A DNA stretch of 64,000 nucleotides from Eopsaltria australis (lineage: Eukaryota; Chordata; Aves; Passeriformes; Petroicidae), in assembly GCA_034509425.1 (NCBI GenBank), contig JAVTVJ010000788.1:372001-436000 (forward strand), given 5' to 3'. Positions 25,771 through 39,749 of the stretch are shown here, piece after piece. Every line of letters starts with the position of its first letter. Position 1 is the first letter of the stretch. The position numbers and the translations under genes are program-made. Below the pieces are notes generated by a model. The model was given only the letters and a program-made list of their open reading frames with translations. It searched no databases and was not told where the DNA came from.

Positions 25771-27889
25771 CAGAGAAAGCCAGCTTCATTGTGTGACAGC
25801 AGTGGGAGAAAGGTGAGCAGGAGAACAAGCCCAAAGTACCCTATGGCCACAAAGACCAAAATCACTTCTAGAAACAAAATTAGAGTATTGCTCTTCCTCC
25901 TTTGTGCCCCACTGCAGTGGGGACAGGAAAGGATTGTATTCTCACGACCTTGCTGTAGGGTTGGCACTGAGCATGAGAGCATGTTTGCTTTCTCCACTAA
26001 GCAAACACTGGCCCAGCAGTGATTCTGTAAGATTCAACAAAGGATGAAGCAAGTTACAAGAACCATGCCACTAAGACTGAGACCCTAATAACATTACAGG
26101 GACATCTGAGGATACTGTTGTACTTACCAAAGTATGAGAATCAGCATCACCCTCTCTAAGTTATACAAATGATTAGTGTCCATCTGGTTTTGCTCAAGAG
26201 ATAGTAAATTATTATTCCTCAAATGTCTGCTGAAGGTTTTTTGAGCAGCCCGAAAATAGGATTTTTCCTAGCCTAGAGATGTCACCTTCCACAATATCTG
26301 AGACCAAAATGACCCGTTCCCACTTTTTGTATATCTTTCTTTAAGGCAGAGTCATTGCTTGTTTACAGAACATGGATACTATTACAGCTCAGGGAACAAA
26401 AAATTAACAGGCACTATCCAGCAGAGGGAGCACAGTAATGCAAAACCCCCTCAGCTGTAAGGTGAGGAACTTTTTCTATTAAAACCCACAGTAACAGGCA
26501 GTCTGAGTTCAGTGTTTTAGCATATGGCATGGAAAAGACAGAATATAAATAAAAAGAGAGAGATGTGATAGAGGAATATCAAACAAATACAAACAGCAAA
26601 ATAATTTATTTCCTGATATTTTCACCTGTAATAAGGCAAATGTAACTTAACTGCTGGAAAAACTGGGGTTTAAAAGAAGAGATCAACGATGATCGTGGGA
26701 AGAGTAATAACATTTATTTTAAAATGTTGATTTTAATTTAAATAGAAGTGTCTGCTTTGGTTGAAAGATTCAAGTGCTGCTTGCAGTTTGATGGTGCACT
26801 TCCTCTTGTTTCTAATGAAGTCATATATCACAGAAATAACTGATGCACCCATTCATTTGGTGTATGTGTAATTTTCAGAGTTCAATATGATAGAAATCTT
26901 ACTAGATATGTTCTGTTTTATGTGCCTGTTACACTTTCTAGTCTAATCAAGCTCAAATATTTGTGAATTAAAGAAAGAAACAAGAGCTAATACCTATTTT
27001 TATAAGAAATTATCATAAACCAGAGAAAGGATCCATCACATTTTGATGTGACTTACATGAACTACAGTAATTAAAGAAACAATGTAATACCTTAAAATTG
27101 TTGCCATTTTAAATGCAAACATTTCTCAGGGTGAATTTCATTAATATATTTATACTACAGGATTTTTTAATTAGTGCATCTAAATCCTAAGCTGTGCCAC
27201 TGACTGTTATTTGACCTTTGGCAATTCACAGTCTTTCTAAGAGAGTTTCTGTTATCTTTGTAATGAAAATCATATTGATTTCACAGCTGGGTACAGTGTA
27301 ACAGCAGCTTTGCCTGCTGGTAGAAAGTGGTTGAAATAAAAACATAATTTTAAAAGGATAGAGAGAAGAAAGAACTGGATGTTCTGATCAGAAATGCTAA
27401 CTACAGATAATTTGAGATAGAATATTTTCAGTTTAACTCTTACATGTTTTCCAAATAAAAAGCCAAGCATGATGAAGACCGATTAGTTGTATTTCCTCTT
27501 AAGCAAACTTAACTTCTCTCCACAAACTAGCAGTAAGATTAACAACTGAAACAAAATACCTATACTGCTAAATACGGAAGATGCTCCCATCCAGCAGATT
27601 TTTCTTTTTGTTGTATAATGTCCAAGAGGAAATCAGGCTTATGCAGATGCATTATCCATTCACTCAACTATTACCCTGATTTCCCTGGTAATTTTTCAAC
27701 CTCTTGGACAATTTCAACCAAATCTAAAACAACAGTGGAAGTCATAGAGATGTTGAAGACTTTTGACCACCAGATCCAACTGAAATTGTATGTAGTTTAA
27801 TGGACACTTGATACGTTTGCTAGTTGCACGTGTCCCTGCTTACTAAAAATAACTCCAGAAGTAGACTGGAAGTAGGGCATTGCAAGAGG
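25771..27889. other. Intergenic, no gene seen
   Basis: AT-rich DNA with no recognisable exon, RNA gene or repeat family by eye. Confidence 0.5.
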
Positions 27890-28334
27890 TTTGTCATCCC
27901 CCTATGTCATGGCTCTGGCAAGGGACAGGGTTAGCTGTTGCAGTAACCAGAAGGGGCATGGGCAGGACCCAGAGGTTATTCTGTACCATCTCACATGATT
28001 CCTAGGGCCAGGGGAAGGGGCCCCTTCTGGGTCACATAGTGTGGTGGAGGGAGCAATTGAGTGTTGTTTGGGTTCTGTGTGGTGAGCATTCATGTTTTAT
28101 ACTGTTACTGTTACAGTTCATTGTAGGGGATTTTTTAAATTATTATTTCATTGCTGTTTCCAGTAAATTGTTCTTATCTCAACTCATGATGTCTGCCTTT
28201 TGTGCTTCCAAGTTCTCCTCCACATCCTGCTGCAGAGGAGGGAGATGGGAATGGGGGAATGAGCAAGTAGCACATGGTTTAGGGTGTTTCAGTGGGAACA
28301 CTAAACTGGGGAATGAGGTTCCTAAACCACAACA
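27890..28334 (+). mobile_element. ERVL-type solo LTR, plus strand
   Basis: The right half matches the widespread avian ERVL-type LTR in order: 'actgttactgtta', 'attattatttcattgctgtt', 'attgttcttatctcaactca', 'gccttttgtgcttcc', 'gttctcctccacatcc' and the terminal 'taaaccacaaca'. The 3' end at 28334 is well supported. The 5' end, possibly a TGTCA at about 27905, is approximate. No internal retroviral gene lies on either side, so this is a solitary LTR. No clear target-site duplication was seen. Confidence 0.75.
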
Positions 28335-28968
28335 CCAATAGTGGTTTAAAGACACAGCATCTTTACACTGACAGGACAAGTTAATCCACAGAAAGCAAAG
28401 GTGCCATCTTGGAAAAAAGTCTGAAGAATTATTTCTTAAGCATTCTAAAAGTGAAACTGTTTTGCTTATTACTTGTGTATTCCACTGCTCTTCTAGAATA
28501 TATGATTTCATCAGTCCAACATAAATTCATTTATTTTTATGTAATTCTATTTTAGTAATGTGTTAAGGTCACGATAAACTTATTAAATTATTTTTAAAAC
28601 ATGACGACTTCACTAAGGATGTTAAAATTGTAGTCCAAACTGCCTAACTTCAAAAAGCCTCATTAAAAGTTCCTTACTGTTTATGACCAAAGCGATTTCA
28701 TGATCCTCTATAGTCACATAAATCCAACATATTAACTTTTAGAAGGTTTTACTGTCTTTTTTCCATCTAACAAATACAAATACCTTTGTCAAGACAATCC
28801 TTCATCATCCCACAACAGCCAATAAAATGTCTAGTACAGGCAGGCTCTTTAAAAGCCCAGCTCTTTTTCAGCTACATGGTGGCCACTATCAAAACCTGGA
28901 GTGTGGTAAGAACAGGTGTAGATGGTGACCAGCAAGTAGAAATGAGGAAAAATGAATTAGCCACGTAT

Positions 28969-28970
<2 letters not shown>
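28335..28970. other. Intergenic, no gene seen
   Basis: Ordinary AT-rich sequence between the LTR and the CA repeat, with no supportable feature. Confidence 0.5.

Positions 28971-29013
<43 letters not shown>
28971..29013. repeat. (CA)n dinucleotide microsatellite
   Basis: An uninterrupted run of 43 alternating A and C bases, followed by a short TATATA. It lies about 80 bp upstream of a CR1 insertion. Runs of this length are usually polymorphic and can adopt Z-DNA. Confidence 0.98.
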
Positions 29014-29019
<6 letters not shown>

Positions 29020-29094
29020 CGTGCATCCCCAAACAAGCAGATAAACCTATGTGCAAGAAGATACTTGATGTCAAATCAAGAAAGACAAGGATAA

Positions 29095-29576
29095 CTGAAA
29101 GACAAAGAACTACTGGACAGGGTCCAGCAGAGGGCCGTAAAGATGACAAGGGGAATGGAGCGTTACTCAAGAGCGATGCTATCCTCTTATGAGGACAGGC
29201 TGAGAGAGCTGGGTCTGGTTAGTTTGAAGAGACAACTGAGACTGGATCTGATCAATGCACACACCTATCTTCAGGGCAGATGTCAGGAGAATGGGGCCAG
29301 ACTCAATTCAGTGATACCTAATGATGGGACAAGGGACAACAGGCACAAACTGAAACACAGTAAGTTCTATCTGAATATGAGGAAAAATATCTTTACTTTG
29401 AGGGTGACAGACCAACAGAACAGACTGCTCAGAGAGGTTTTGGAGTCTCCTTCCAAGGAAATATTCAAAACCTGCCTAGACACAATTCTGTGCAACCTGC
29501 TCTAGCAGGAGGGTTGGACTAGAGGATCTCAAAAGGTCCTTTCCAGTCCAAACCATTATGTGGTTCTGTGAAATGT
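29095..29576 (+). mobile_element. CR1 LINE 3' fragment with open ORF2 tail, plus strand
   Basis: A 5'-truncated CR1 copy. From 29095 to the stop after 29505 the ORF2 frame is open, with recognisable CR1 blocks in order: ELLDRVQQRAVKM, SYEDRLRELGLVSLKRQ, NIFTLRVTDQQNRL and LESPSKEIFKTCLD. The 3' untranslated part follows with the standard 'ggttggactagaggatctcaaaaggtcctttccag' pattern and a tail ending near 'ttctgtgaaa'. An in-frame TAA at 29092-29094 lies just before the first CR1-like codon and marks the insertion boundary. The polymerase core is missing, so the fragment cannot move on its own. Confidence 0.93.
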
Positions 29577-32500
29577 CTCTGAGGTAAGAACGAGCTTCAA
29601 AGTATGGTGGGAACTAACTGAAAGGGTCTTGGACTCACCAGCTTCACTGCCCATAAATAATCTGTTCTGTCTAATGCAGATTTCCCTAGAGCTATGTGGA
29701 AAAGAAACCCCAGATTGGAGGACAATTTCAAATCCACAAACTTTGTAATATTTATGAAGCTCTGAATATCACTGGGGTAGGAAGGCATTGTGACCACAGA
29801 CATGGGGAATAACAGACCAGATCCAAAACCACCCTTTCATGTTTTTTTTTCTGTGAAGACTGAATATAAGGCAGATAATAGAGAATCAAACATTCTTCTG
29901 CCTGACCCACACATTAAACAAGACTAGGTTTGGTATTGTATTCCCCATCATTGGGAAGAAGAACTGCACCAATACACTTCATCACAGGTGTCTTACAGAA
30001 GTCTGCACAGGAGCCACTGGCTTTACAGGACTACAAGATAGCACCACACATACAAAAAAATACAACTCAAAGTTTTGGGAAAGGCAAATGCTGGCTTTTG
30101 AAATTTCTTTCATACTTCTAGGAGTCACTGCTATACAAATACATTGGTGATAATGCAAACATCGAGTCTAAGAGCTACTAATCTCATACGCAAACCTTGA
30201 TTATGGAGAATTAAGCCACTTAATCCAATTTTCTCTAAAATTTGTCACTAACTTTTTTAAGTCTCATTAAGGTTCATGCAAATACGCATCACCATAGAAT
30301 CAGCCAGAAACATATAATTAAAAAGTCTCTGCTATTTAGGAATATCTGTTTAGCTGCTGTCAAGGTATATATTCAACTTTTAAAAGTTCTGATTACCTCA
30401 AAAGATATACTATGGCTACTACATTTCAGAGAAACAAATATTTTTTGTGGTAGATGTTCTTACCACAAAGCTCTTGGGTACAAATTTTTTTCCTGAATGC
30501 AAGAATTCACATGAACCTGCTTTGTAAAACACAGTCTAGGGGAAAAAAAAACAGAGCCAAAAGCAAAACTGAAAAAGTACCTCTCAGAAAGGTACCCAGA
30601 CGACGAGAGAGATTTTTTTACCCATAGACCACTATGGACCATTAAGGATGTGCCAAACTGATACTCACTTATCTAGGTTAATGGTCATAATGAACCATCT
30701 GTTGCTATGAAACTGTTTAAAATCTATTGTGTCTATTGAATGTAAGGAAACGTACCTGTAGAACCACTTTGAACATGTGCGTGAGCTCCATTTAGAGAAC
30801 ATGAATGCCCAGAATAGAGGTACTGATTTTAAAAATGTAACACAAATCTGTGAAGATTTTTCCTTCTTGCAATGATATATTTCCTTTCAAGCTTTTCAAA
30901 TTAAAAAAAAATGATTATTTGTATATCAAACTTATTTTCATTTTAATGTGTTTTTCATAAGAACACATTCTCAAGAGCTACAGCCATGGAAAATGTAGGT
31001 ACATCAACGAGTTTCTGAATGGTGCAGTTTTCAGTGGGTTAGGCCACTGTTTATCTTTTCTTATGGATAACAATGAGTTTTTGCCTTGCTAACACTCAGT
31101 GTTGTAATATGTTCCAGGAATTTGCTGTGAGTCATAGCCTGAAAAATACCAGAGGTGAGGTCCTATTGATCTTGCTTTAAGCAATTGACTCCAAAAAGTA
31201 GAAGCTACACAATTTTGGGAAGGCAGAGCATCTTGCCAGTAACTTCTATGGACAGAGTGGCCTATTACTGAGGCCAGATCCCTCCCAGTAACTGACTAGT
31301 TTTATTTAAAGCTAACTTCAGATACCTCTGCCCTATGCTGAAATGTACAGGGCATGTATGTATGTAGGAACAGAGGTATCCAAGTCTAGCATTTACACTT
31401 TAGTGAAGCCTCCAAAGTTTTGTCTCATTTCCTGGTTCATTGAGTTAGTGCCTATACTTTTTCAGTGCATCAATTTCTACTGTTGCAGCTTGCAAAGTCA
31501 CCTAAAATCACATATCACTGGACCCAAACATAGCTATTTCAGTGACAAATAAAAATATCAATGGTACACATCTGCTCCCCTTGTCACCAATGAGAAAGCT
31601 GAAGGAAGGAACGAGGTTTGACATAAGCCTGGGTGAGGTGAAGAATCCAGTCAGCCACATTCAGTCCATAAATCTGGAAGCTGTAGGGACAGTGGTCTCC
31701 CAGGGTCTACACCTGAAAAACACAAAGGACAGACAGTGTTTCCCATGAGCCAGAACCCAAGACCTAGGTGAGCATGGCTCAGTGGCACCAAGTGCAATTT
31801 GCTGCTCAGCCCTGAGGGTTGATGGTGTCCTTCTTCAGGACCAAGATCTGCTGAAGTCTAAGGACAAATAAACAGAACAGTCAAGTCAAACTTCTGTGAC
31901 ATTCTGCAGTAGAAGTGCTACGTCCCAGTCATATTACAGGCAATGTAAAGAAACTGCATTCAAGTTATAATGTGAAAAATAAAGAATGCCCAGAATCAAA
32001 CAAATAAATCAATTCTAAACTTTTTGTCAGTGTACGTGTTTGAGAATTGTGATTTACGAGTAGTCAGTCAGCCACCCTGGTCCAACCATTTTTTTCTGGA
32101 AGACTCAACTGCAAATACAGAAATAAGGACTTTTAAAGTTATCTCTGAAGTGTCTACACTTTATCCTTTTAGATTTTTAATGGATTTCACATGATACATA
32201 CAATTTCGAGAACTGAAGTGCTACTTCTAATATTTCCAGTTAAAAGAAATCTTTAAAATAGAAGGGATGATAAAATAAAAATCTAAAACTAGATTTAGCA
32301 TTCTGAATGAAATTAGGGCAATTGTATTCAATTGATTTCTGAAGTTTCCACATGAGTGATCTACAGTGATATCATTCAGTACAACACTAACAGGTGCCGA
32401 AAAAGTAATTTTAAACAAATGAATTTATCACATTATCTGTTTTTTCCCTATTACAGCGAACTTTCCAAGTACTTCTGTGCAATTATCTAAATGAAGGTAT

Positions 32501-32685
32501 ATCAAAAAGTACTTTGTTCCAAGATGTATTTCCATTTTTCATTACAAGATCACTGGAGTAATAGCATTGTTTACTCTCTTTTCTGCAGAAGGATTTTATC
32601 ACTGCTTGAAGACACGAAAAAGATAGCGTAAGAAATGTACATGAATCCTATCTTTTAAACTACAGTTTTACTACAAGGATAAAAT
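29577..32685. other. Intergenic, no gene seen
   Basis: AT-rich DNA without a recognisable exon, RNA gene or transposon. Confidence 0.5.
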
Positions 32686-33150
32686 ATACAGAAGAACTAG
32701 AAGGGACCTCCAGATGACACGTAATACATCCTCCTGCCTGCAGGAAGCAGTTATTCAAGTACTCTGATCTTACAGATCTCCAATTGAGATGGAAACTCCA
32801 AAGGCTTGCCAAGCAATCTATTCCCTATCCTCACCATTAAAGTTTTCTGTAATTTTAAAAATAAATCTTCCCTGCTGTAATTTAGCATATTACTTCTTGT
32901 TCTATCAAACAGGCAAAGGAAATAGATTGTTCCTTTCCTCCTTGGAGCAACCTCTTGTATTACAATGTCTTTGTTCTATCTTTTCTGTCAGACTAAACGA
33001 ACATAATTTATTTTTTTTTTCTTTTGGGTTATAATTTTTACCTCTGTCTTTTTTGTCACACTCCTTTGGACTGTTTCCAGTTGATTGTCTTCTTCCTACA
33101 GGTCTGGTGTCTAAAACTGGACATGGTATTATAATTCAGTATGAAATTAA
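32686..33150 (-). mobile_element. Ancient CR1/L3-like LINE 3' relic, minus strand
   Basis: In plus-strand order the stretch shows 'gaactagaagggacctcca', 'ggaaactccaaaggcttgcc', 'aatcttccctgctgtaattt', 'attacttcttgttctatc', 'cagactaaacgaacataa', 'ctttggactgtttccag' and 'aaaactggacatggta'. These follow the pattern of the reverse-complemented 3' end of old amniote CR1/L3 elements. Divergence is high, much greater than in the copies at 3.7 or 29.1 kb. Assignment is by pattern recognition and the subfamily is uncertain. Confidence 0.7.
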
Positions 33151-36100
33151 GATTTGTTAGTCCCAGATTTCATCTGATTATTTAAATAATGAAGCTAATC
33201 ATCTCCCAGGAGAAGGATACCAAAGCTCTCATTCTAGTAATTGTCCTGCTGGAAACCAAAGTCAGAAGTTAGATTAATTAAAGCACACTTCAGTGAAAAT
33301 CAATCTAAGGAAAATTGTTTTCCTTTCAGATTTGTGTCTTAAGCCTGACTGACCAAACATCTAAGAAAACACAAACAGGGAAGCTGTTCTGATTCAAGTT
33401 TTTTGCATCACACTGTTTCTATGAGCCTTCTGGTGTCCACTAAGAGTGAAACTCCTATAAAGTCTTTCCCTCAGTGCTGTTTATCTGCCTGTAAGAGCAT
33501 ATTTCCAGATTAATGAAAACACAAACAGGGAAGCTGCCCAGGTATGAGCCTTTGGGATGACAGCTGGAGTAGATGTGGGAAGGAGCAGAAGGTGACAGCG
33601 ACTGGACCAAAAACAGCTAGTGCAGGTTTTAATAGCTGATTCAGGATTAGGCTGTGATTTTACAACTAGTTCTATTGACCCTGAAAAAACAGCCCCTATC
33701 ATAAGCCCACTGCAGCAACTATTCTGAACAGCATGATTTCCTAAAACCTACTTCTCAAAGAGACTACATGGTTTCCTTGCAACAGTTGTGAGCTATATAA
33801 ACAATGCCTCATTACACCCTATCTTGGTGTATAGATTTTAGATCTCCTGTTGTACTAAAGCATATTAAAGTTTCAAATGAGACATGCATGTGAGAACATC
33901 TATTCCCTTTCTTTCTTCTTATCTGTCCTCCCTCATTTAACTGCTCTACTCTTCTCCCAAGAGAAAAATATCCAAACTTTTGACAGCAGGATCCCGATAT
34001 TCAACAAGCTGTTATTTATTTTGTTCTTACAGTAGCTTTAGTAATAAATTCTGTTGTATATAGGTGGAGCCACTCAATGATTACATAAGATATTCATTAT
34101 GTGAGACAAAAGGTCAGCTTATTTATTCATTCCTGGAGGACTACAGAACAAATACTTGTGTCACCAATTATGATATCAATTCCATTGCTAAGAATTATGG
34201 TTGTGGCTCTAGGATTTTAGTCATAAATAAGTAAGAGGGTAGTGGTATTTATATTTGCATTAATTTGAAAAACTTCTGTAGCAGACAACATTTTATATAA
34301 TCAGTATTTGTAAATGTGTTTGATATTTCAGGTTACATTGTATCCTAGGGATTTCAGGAACAACACCATAAAACTTGAATACATCAGCCTTAAGAAGCTG
34401 CTTCAGCCTATTGAGGAATTGTTACATTTGCTTATAGTTACTCCGATAACTTTGATATTAAGGACTACACACACTGTTAATTTCAAGAAACTGTCTTGCT
34501 ATTATGAACCAACTCTTCAAAGGCATCTACTTTCTTTCCTAGTGATTATAGAGGAACTCTGGAGGTTATTCCTGCCATCAACTACCAACATTAGGTACTT
34601 AACATGGCCTCCCTTTTATTCTTTGTCAGAGTTAAGACACTTAAAATACAGTACATAATGTGATCAGTGAAGGGTGGGAGCCAGGACACCAAATGGAAGA
34701 GGTGTAAAATCTCATGAAAAGATTTTCTACAGAGCAAGCAGTGGCTGACCTGACAAATAAATCAGAGCGAGACCAGAGACAAAGCTGCTAAAACAGGCTG
34801 AAGAACAGAGCAGTCAGAAATAGATAAATATGATAGTAAGAGAGAAAATCAGCTTGTCTTGGCTATGTAAGAAGAGAGATAAGGACTGGGATATTACTGG
34901 AGGAACTGGAATGAAAATGACTGGAGCCCTGAGCTCCCAAGTCAAGGTTTTGCTAAATAAAAAGATGTTAAACAGAAGCCCAGATGAACAACCTTATAAA
35001 CTAAATTAGGAGAATTGGACCAGGACACAGGGACAGGGACAGGTATTAGAGCAGACAGGCAGAAGCTGGGGAGATGGTGGCAGACAAATACACAGGTGTA
35101 GAAAAAGACAGAAAAAGTGTCTCAGCCCCAAGATTTATTTGTTGTAAGAAAATGTGCATTTCATCACCACTGAGAAGAGTAGCCTACTTATCAGTTATTC
35201 CATCACGTCCAGCTAGCAGAAGTGTGGTGTCTCCACACATAGCACACCAAAACAGAATTTGCTTGCTACAAAAATTTTCTCCTTTTAATAGGTTTTGACT
35301 GGACATATAGTCAAAGTTTCTAGAGGTAGATAAAGCTGCTAGATTGCCTACTTTGGTCTTGCATCTACACAAACACCACAGACTCTCTTTCAGTAATGAC
35401 TGCAATGATTTATGTTTGAGTTCTTAATTGAAGATGGATACAGTATTGGTAGTTATACTATTTAAAATTTCCACACCATTCCTATCTGAATTTGACTTTA
35501 CTTTTGAAACACTGGCACTGTGCATGCCTCTTTTTTTTTTTTTTTTTAATGCATGTAACAATTCTGTTCTACCCATAAAATTATTTGGTGTAAGCAAGCT
35601 TCTGTCTTCATAAAATTAATTCCATAAAGGTATTTACAGACAGACAATAAAGACCCAAACTCACATTTCCTATCATTTTTTTCTTTCTTTCAAATCTCTT
35701 CCTGGGAATGGGGCAAATTTCTAAAGTAGACAAGATTGTGGACAAAGAACCCATAAAGTTTTGCTTAAACCACAGTAACAAATTGTTTTAACATTGTTTT
35801 TAAATACATTGAATGCAGGTAATGTAGCTAAATAAAATGTGGGATTAATTTGCAGAAATTTCAATATTTGGGTTTTACTGGATGTGACTACGTAAACAGG
35901 ATGTAATGTTTACTTACTATAAAGCCTATGTCAAGGACGTTGTAAAACAACATTTTTCAAATGGCAGTTAGTTAAAGACCAGGGAAAAGGCAATTAGCAC
36001 ACCAGCTTCTTACAGGTGCAAAATCAGACTACTGAATTCATGCAATGAAAAAATATTCCTGCAAGTGTACAACCTGTTTTAACCTGTGAATTTGGAACAA

Positions 36101-39100
36101 TGCAGAGATACAAGTCATTTTTGTTACTTGGCACCAGTTCTTGGAAGGTTTGAAGGTACTGCAGAGCTTCACCATCTCCAGTGAGGCACTTGTTGGTAGT
36201 TACTTACATTTCTATGAACCTAAACTTTTGCCACAAGGCAAGCAATCTTAACCTTATTATCTTGACAGCCCTTGAAATCTGCTAGCTCACCTCTTAAACC
36301 TGGATGAGATTCCCATTACAGGAAGCTCCCTCCCTGCCTCACCTGCGGGCTGAAGCTCAACCCCTCCATTAAGAGCTTGGAAAAAGGCAGCTGAAGACAA
36401 GAGCACTTGGCACAGGCCAGGATATGCTCCTCAGCATGCCCCAGTGGCACAGCAAGTAGGAAACTCCTCTGGAATGCAGCCATTCCCCACTAGCTTGCTT
36501 GGGCAGCTTCCTGATCAGAGGTTTCTGTCAAATCCACTCCCACTTCTCCTCCCACACTGCTAAGGAAGCCTCTGAACCTTGAGCTGGGCTGTGACTTCCT
36601 CCAGGCAAAGGGCATCCAGAATTATGCAGTGTGATGCAGAGCAGAGGAACAAATAACCTGTCTCCAGCATTTCAGCTGTAGAATGAGTGGGGGTGGAGGC
36701 ATTCCTATGGTGATCTGCCTGTTGACAATTCCAGAGGAAAGGGTAGTTCCCATCCCAATTCATGCTACTTGAGATGATTAAAAAAGCCCAAACAACCAAA
36801 CAGGATTCCTTACATTTAATTCCTCTGCTAACTTATTCACTAATCTTCATCTGCAAGATAAAACCTTCATCTGTGACAAAACATGGCGCTAGTTGCTGCT
36901 ATAAGGACTGACAACTGCTAGCCACTGCTTTGGGCTATCTACTCTTGTGTTATTTTCACCTACCTGCCAGCAACATTCTAAGGAAGACATGGAACTGGGC
37001 ATTAGACAAACAACCCAATTGAGATGAGGGACAGAGATAGAAAATGGCACAATGTTTTGAGAAAACAACATGGCTTAGAAGTTCAGGGTCAGTTTCCCCT
37101 TTCTTGTACATGTTGATTCAACACTTATCTTTCTTCTCTCTCCTTTATCTAACACGTTTGCAGCTTCAACACAATCTTTTCAAGTTTCCCTCTGTTCCTG
37201 AGAAGAGGCATAGTGGTAGGAAGTCCAGAATGACCTTGAGGTTGTTCCTCTGTTCACATGCCAGTAAACAAATTCACAGACAGAACTTAGCATGCACTAT
37301 ATAACAACATGCAGTCAGAATTTGTACCCGATATGGATTTGGTACAACACTTGGAAAATTGTTTAGAATCTGTCAGCCAACTTAATCTAAAAGTTCTCAA
37401 GTTATTTGAAAAGCAAGCTTGCTGAAGTGTAAATATGGCTCTCATTAGAGCCATTTTTCAGTAAGAACACCAAAGGAACTTATTGCATTAAAATGCTGAA
37501 TGCACCACTGACTCAAGTATTGACCATGACCAGTTCATACATAGTAGTGTCCTCATACACAGCTGGCATTACCAAGCTGGTAACTTACAGTTAACTCAGT
37601 AAGGCTGAGGGTTGTTGTTCCAGTTGTAAATGCAATGCAAACTGCACTGCAAACTTCTCTTCAAGTGCTTCAATTCCCTCTCAAACAAGTCAGGAGAAAT
37701 ACCAAGGGAATGTGAGGGTGGGATCCATCTCATCCACCTTGACATACCTACATCAATGAAGTTTAGAGAGTGATTCATCTGACTAAAAGTAGATGCCTGC
37801 TTTAAAATGAGTTGACTCACTTTATGGATAATATTGACTGTTTTGACTAGATCCCCATTGACCATGACTCCAGGCCTATCAGCTGCCTCTGCACACTCTA
37901 AAACAGGAGAGAAATTCAATGAGTTTGACTGAAGGCTAGGGATATTCCAGGACATGATCAAGTAAACTAGCAGCTAATATAGACTGTCTTCCAGTTCTCA
38001 TTTTAGAGGAAATATTGATGACTCCACAGAGACATCACCACAGCAGAAATTATACTGAGATAATATAGATAGTCATTAAATAGGCATTAATTAAAAATTA
38101 GAGAATAAAAAGAGGCAGAAAGGAATGATTTATTTTTAAAATCCTCCGTAAGTATAAAGCTGTATTTTTAACAATGTTGTTTTATACTGTTCATACACAT
38201 ACCAACCATATATACACCATTCATGAATATTCACTAAGAACCAACAAAGTATTTTTATGTAATCAAAGTCCTGGCACTTTAGGAAGATCATATGTTTGAT
38301 AGTTTTCAGATTATATCATAGGCTTTAAATTATCGCTTATAAAAAGATTCTGATCTTGAAATTTCAAAGCTATTCAAATAGAAATTATTTTCTTAACTAC
38401 AGGGAAAAAGACTTATAAGTGAGAACTTTTTTTTATAGAACCATATTCTTGTGACCAGCATATGAGTGATGCTTTTATTATATGCACTGAATATGTCACA
38501 GTTTTTGGATCATAGAACCTCTTCTAAAACAAAACTGAAGAGACACATAATTTTTCTTACAGAGGATGATATAATTTAATCCAAAGGTTGAAATCTGATA
38601 AGTATTTTTTCCTTCCCCATTTGGCAAACCCCATTTCCCCTTCCCCATAATTTTAATAAAATATAAGCCAGCATGTGGATTTGTTAACATTCCACTGAGG
38701 AAAGAAAGATCTATATTCTAACTGTTTTATCATAGAGAGAGAGGCATTATCAAACTAATGATGAAATGCTGTATTCAAGACAAAATACATTTTCAAGTTA
38801 CCAAAAGTTAAAAACAAGGAGGATTTTTTCTTAAATACAAGGATTACGATTATCCACTTGCTTGTATTTGTCCTGTTACCTATACCTGTGAAAACTGCTA
38901 CAAAACTGTGAATGATTACGCTAGAAGGAAAAATCATATATTCCAATGAAGTATGTATCATGTTTATAAATTTCTAGTGTAACAAAAAGTTTTCTTATAA
39001 AATGTGTAGAATTTGATCAGTCATGAAGAGATGACTTTTTCCCCAAGCACTATGTGTAGAATGTGCATACATTTAAACAAAATACTATATTAGCTTTTCA

Positions 39101-39749
39101 TTTTATACAATTATTCTTGTAATGCACAACTACACTTCCAGCCCTGCACAATAGAGTGCAGCAACATCACCTGGTCAGACACTTTGCTAATGCTGAAGTT
39201 AAGTGGAGTGTTTGGAAATGGAAATTATTCAGTTTGAAGACAACTATCATCTAACTCCAAAAAGGTGCCAAATGCAATCATGTACACTAGCTACAAGTAT
39301 GCATTAACTACTAGCAGATAGGAAACTCACAAAGAAAAATAACAATTTAAAGTCTTGAAAACAACAGGGCCACTCCAAAACATCTGCCACTTCCTACAAC
39401 CTTCAATCTCATCTTAGAACAACAGGAAAGAAAATGTCCCTCAAAGCAATCCTGATCAATCAACCTCTTAGGTCTTTCATGTCTTCAGGAGAGAAGCCTT
39501 TACTCTTTGAAAACAGATCCATGGATTTTTTTACTATTAAGAACCAGATTCAAAAAGATATTCAGACCTTAGGGTTCATTGAAACTTGCAGTTCTCAAAT
39601 GAAAACTCAGCTGTCATCTTTCAGTGTTGAAATGTTTAGGTGCCTCATCTTTGGCATGAGAGCTCTCTGGCAATAATGGTTTGAGCAGGTCTGCAGTGGT
39701 AAATTATTGCCATTTGCAGATCTTTGCTCCTCTCTGATGGACCGGTTGA
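33151..39749. other. Intergenic, no gene seen
   Basis: Contains a 22-base exact direct repeat (33365-33386 and 33515-33536) and a 17-base T run at 35531-35547. A purine-rich stretch lies at 34660-35090 and a GC-richer block at 36320-36700. I recognise no exon or transposon here. Confidence 0.45.

Noticed and set aside
27890..28334. Possible retroviral gene next to the LTR
   Set aside because: No gag, pol or env-like translation is seen on either flank. The LTR appears solitary.
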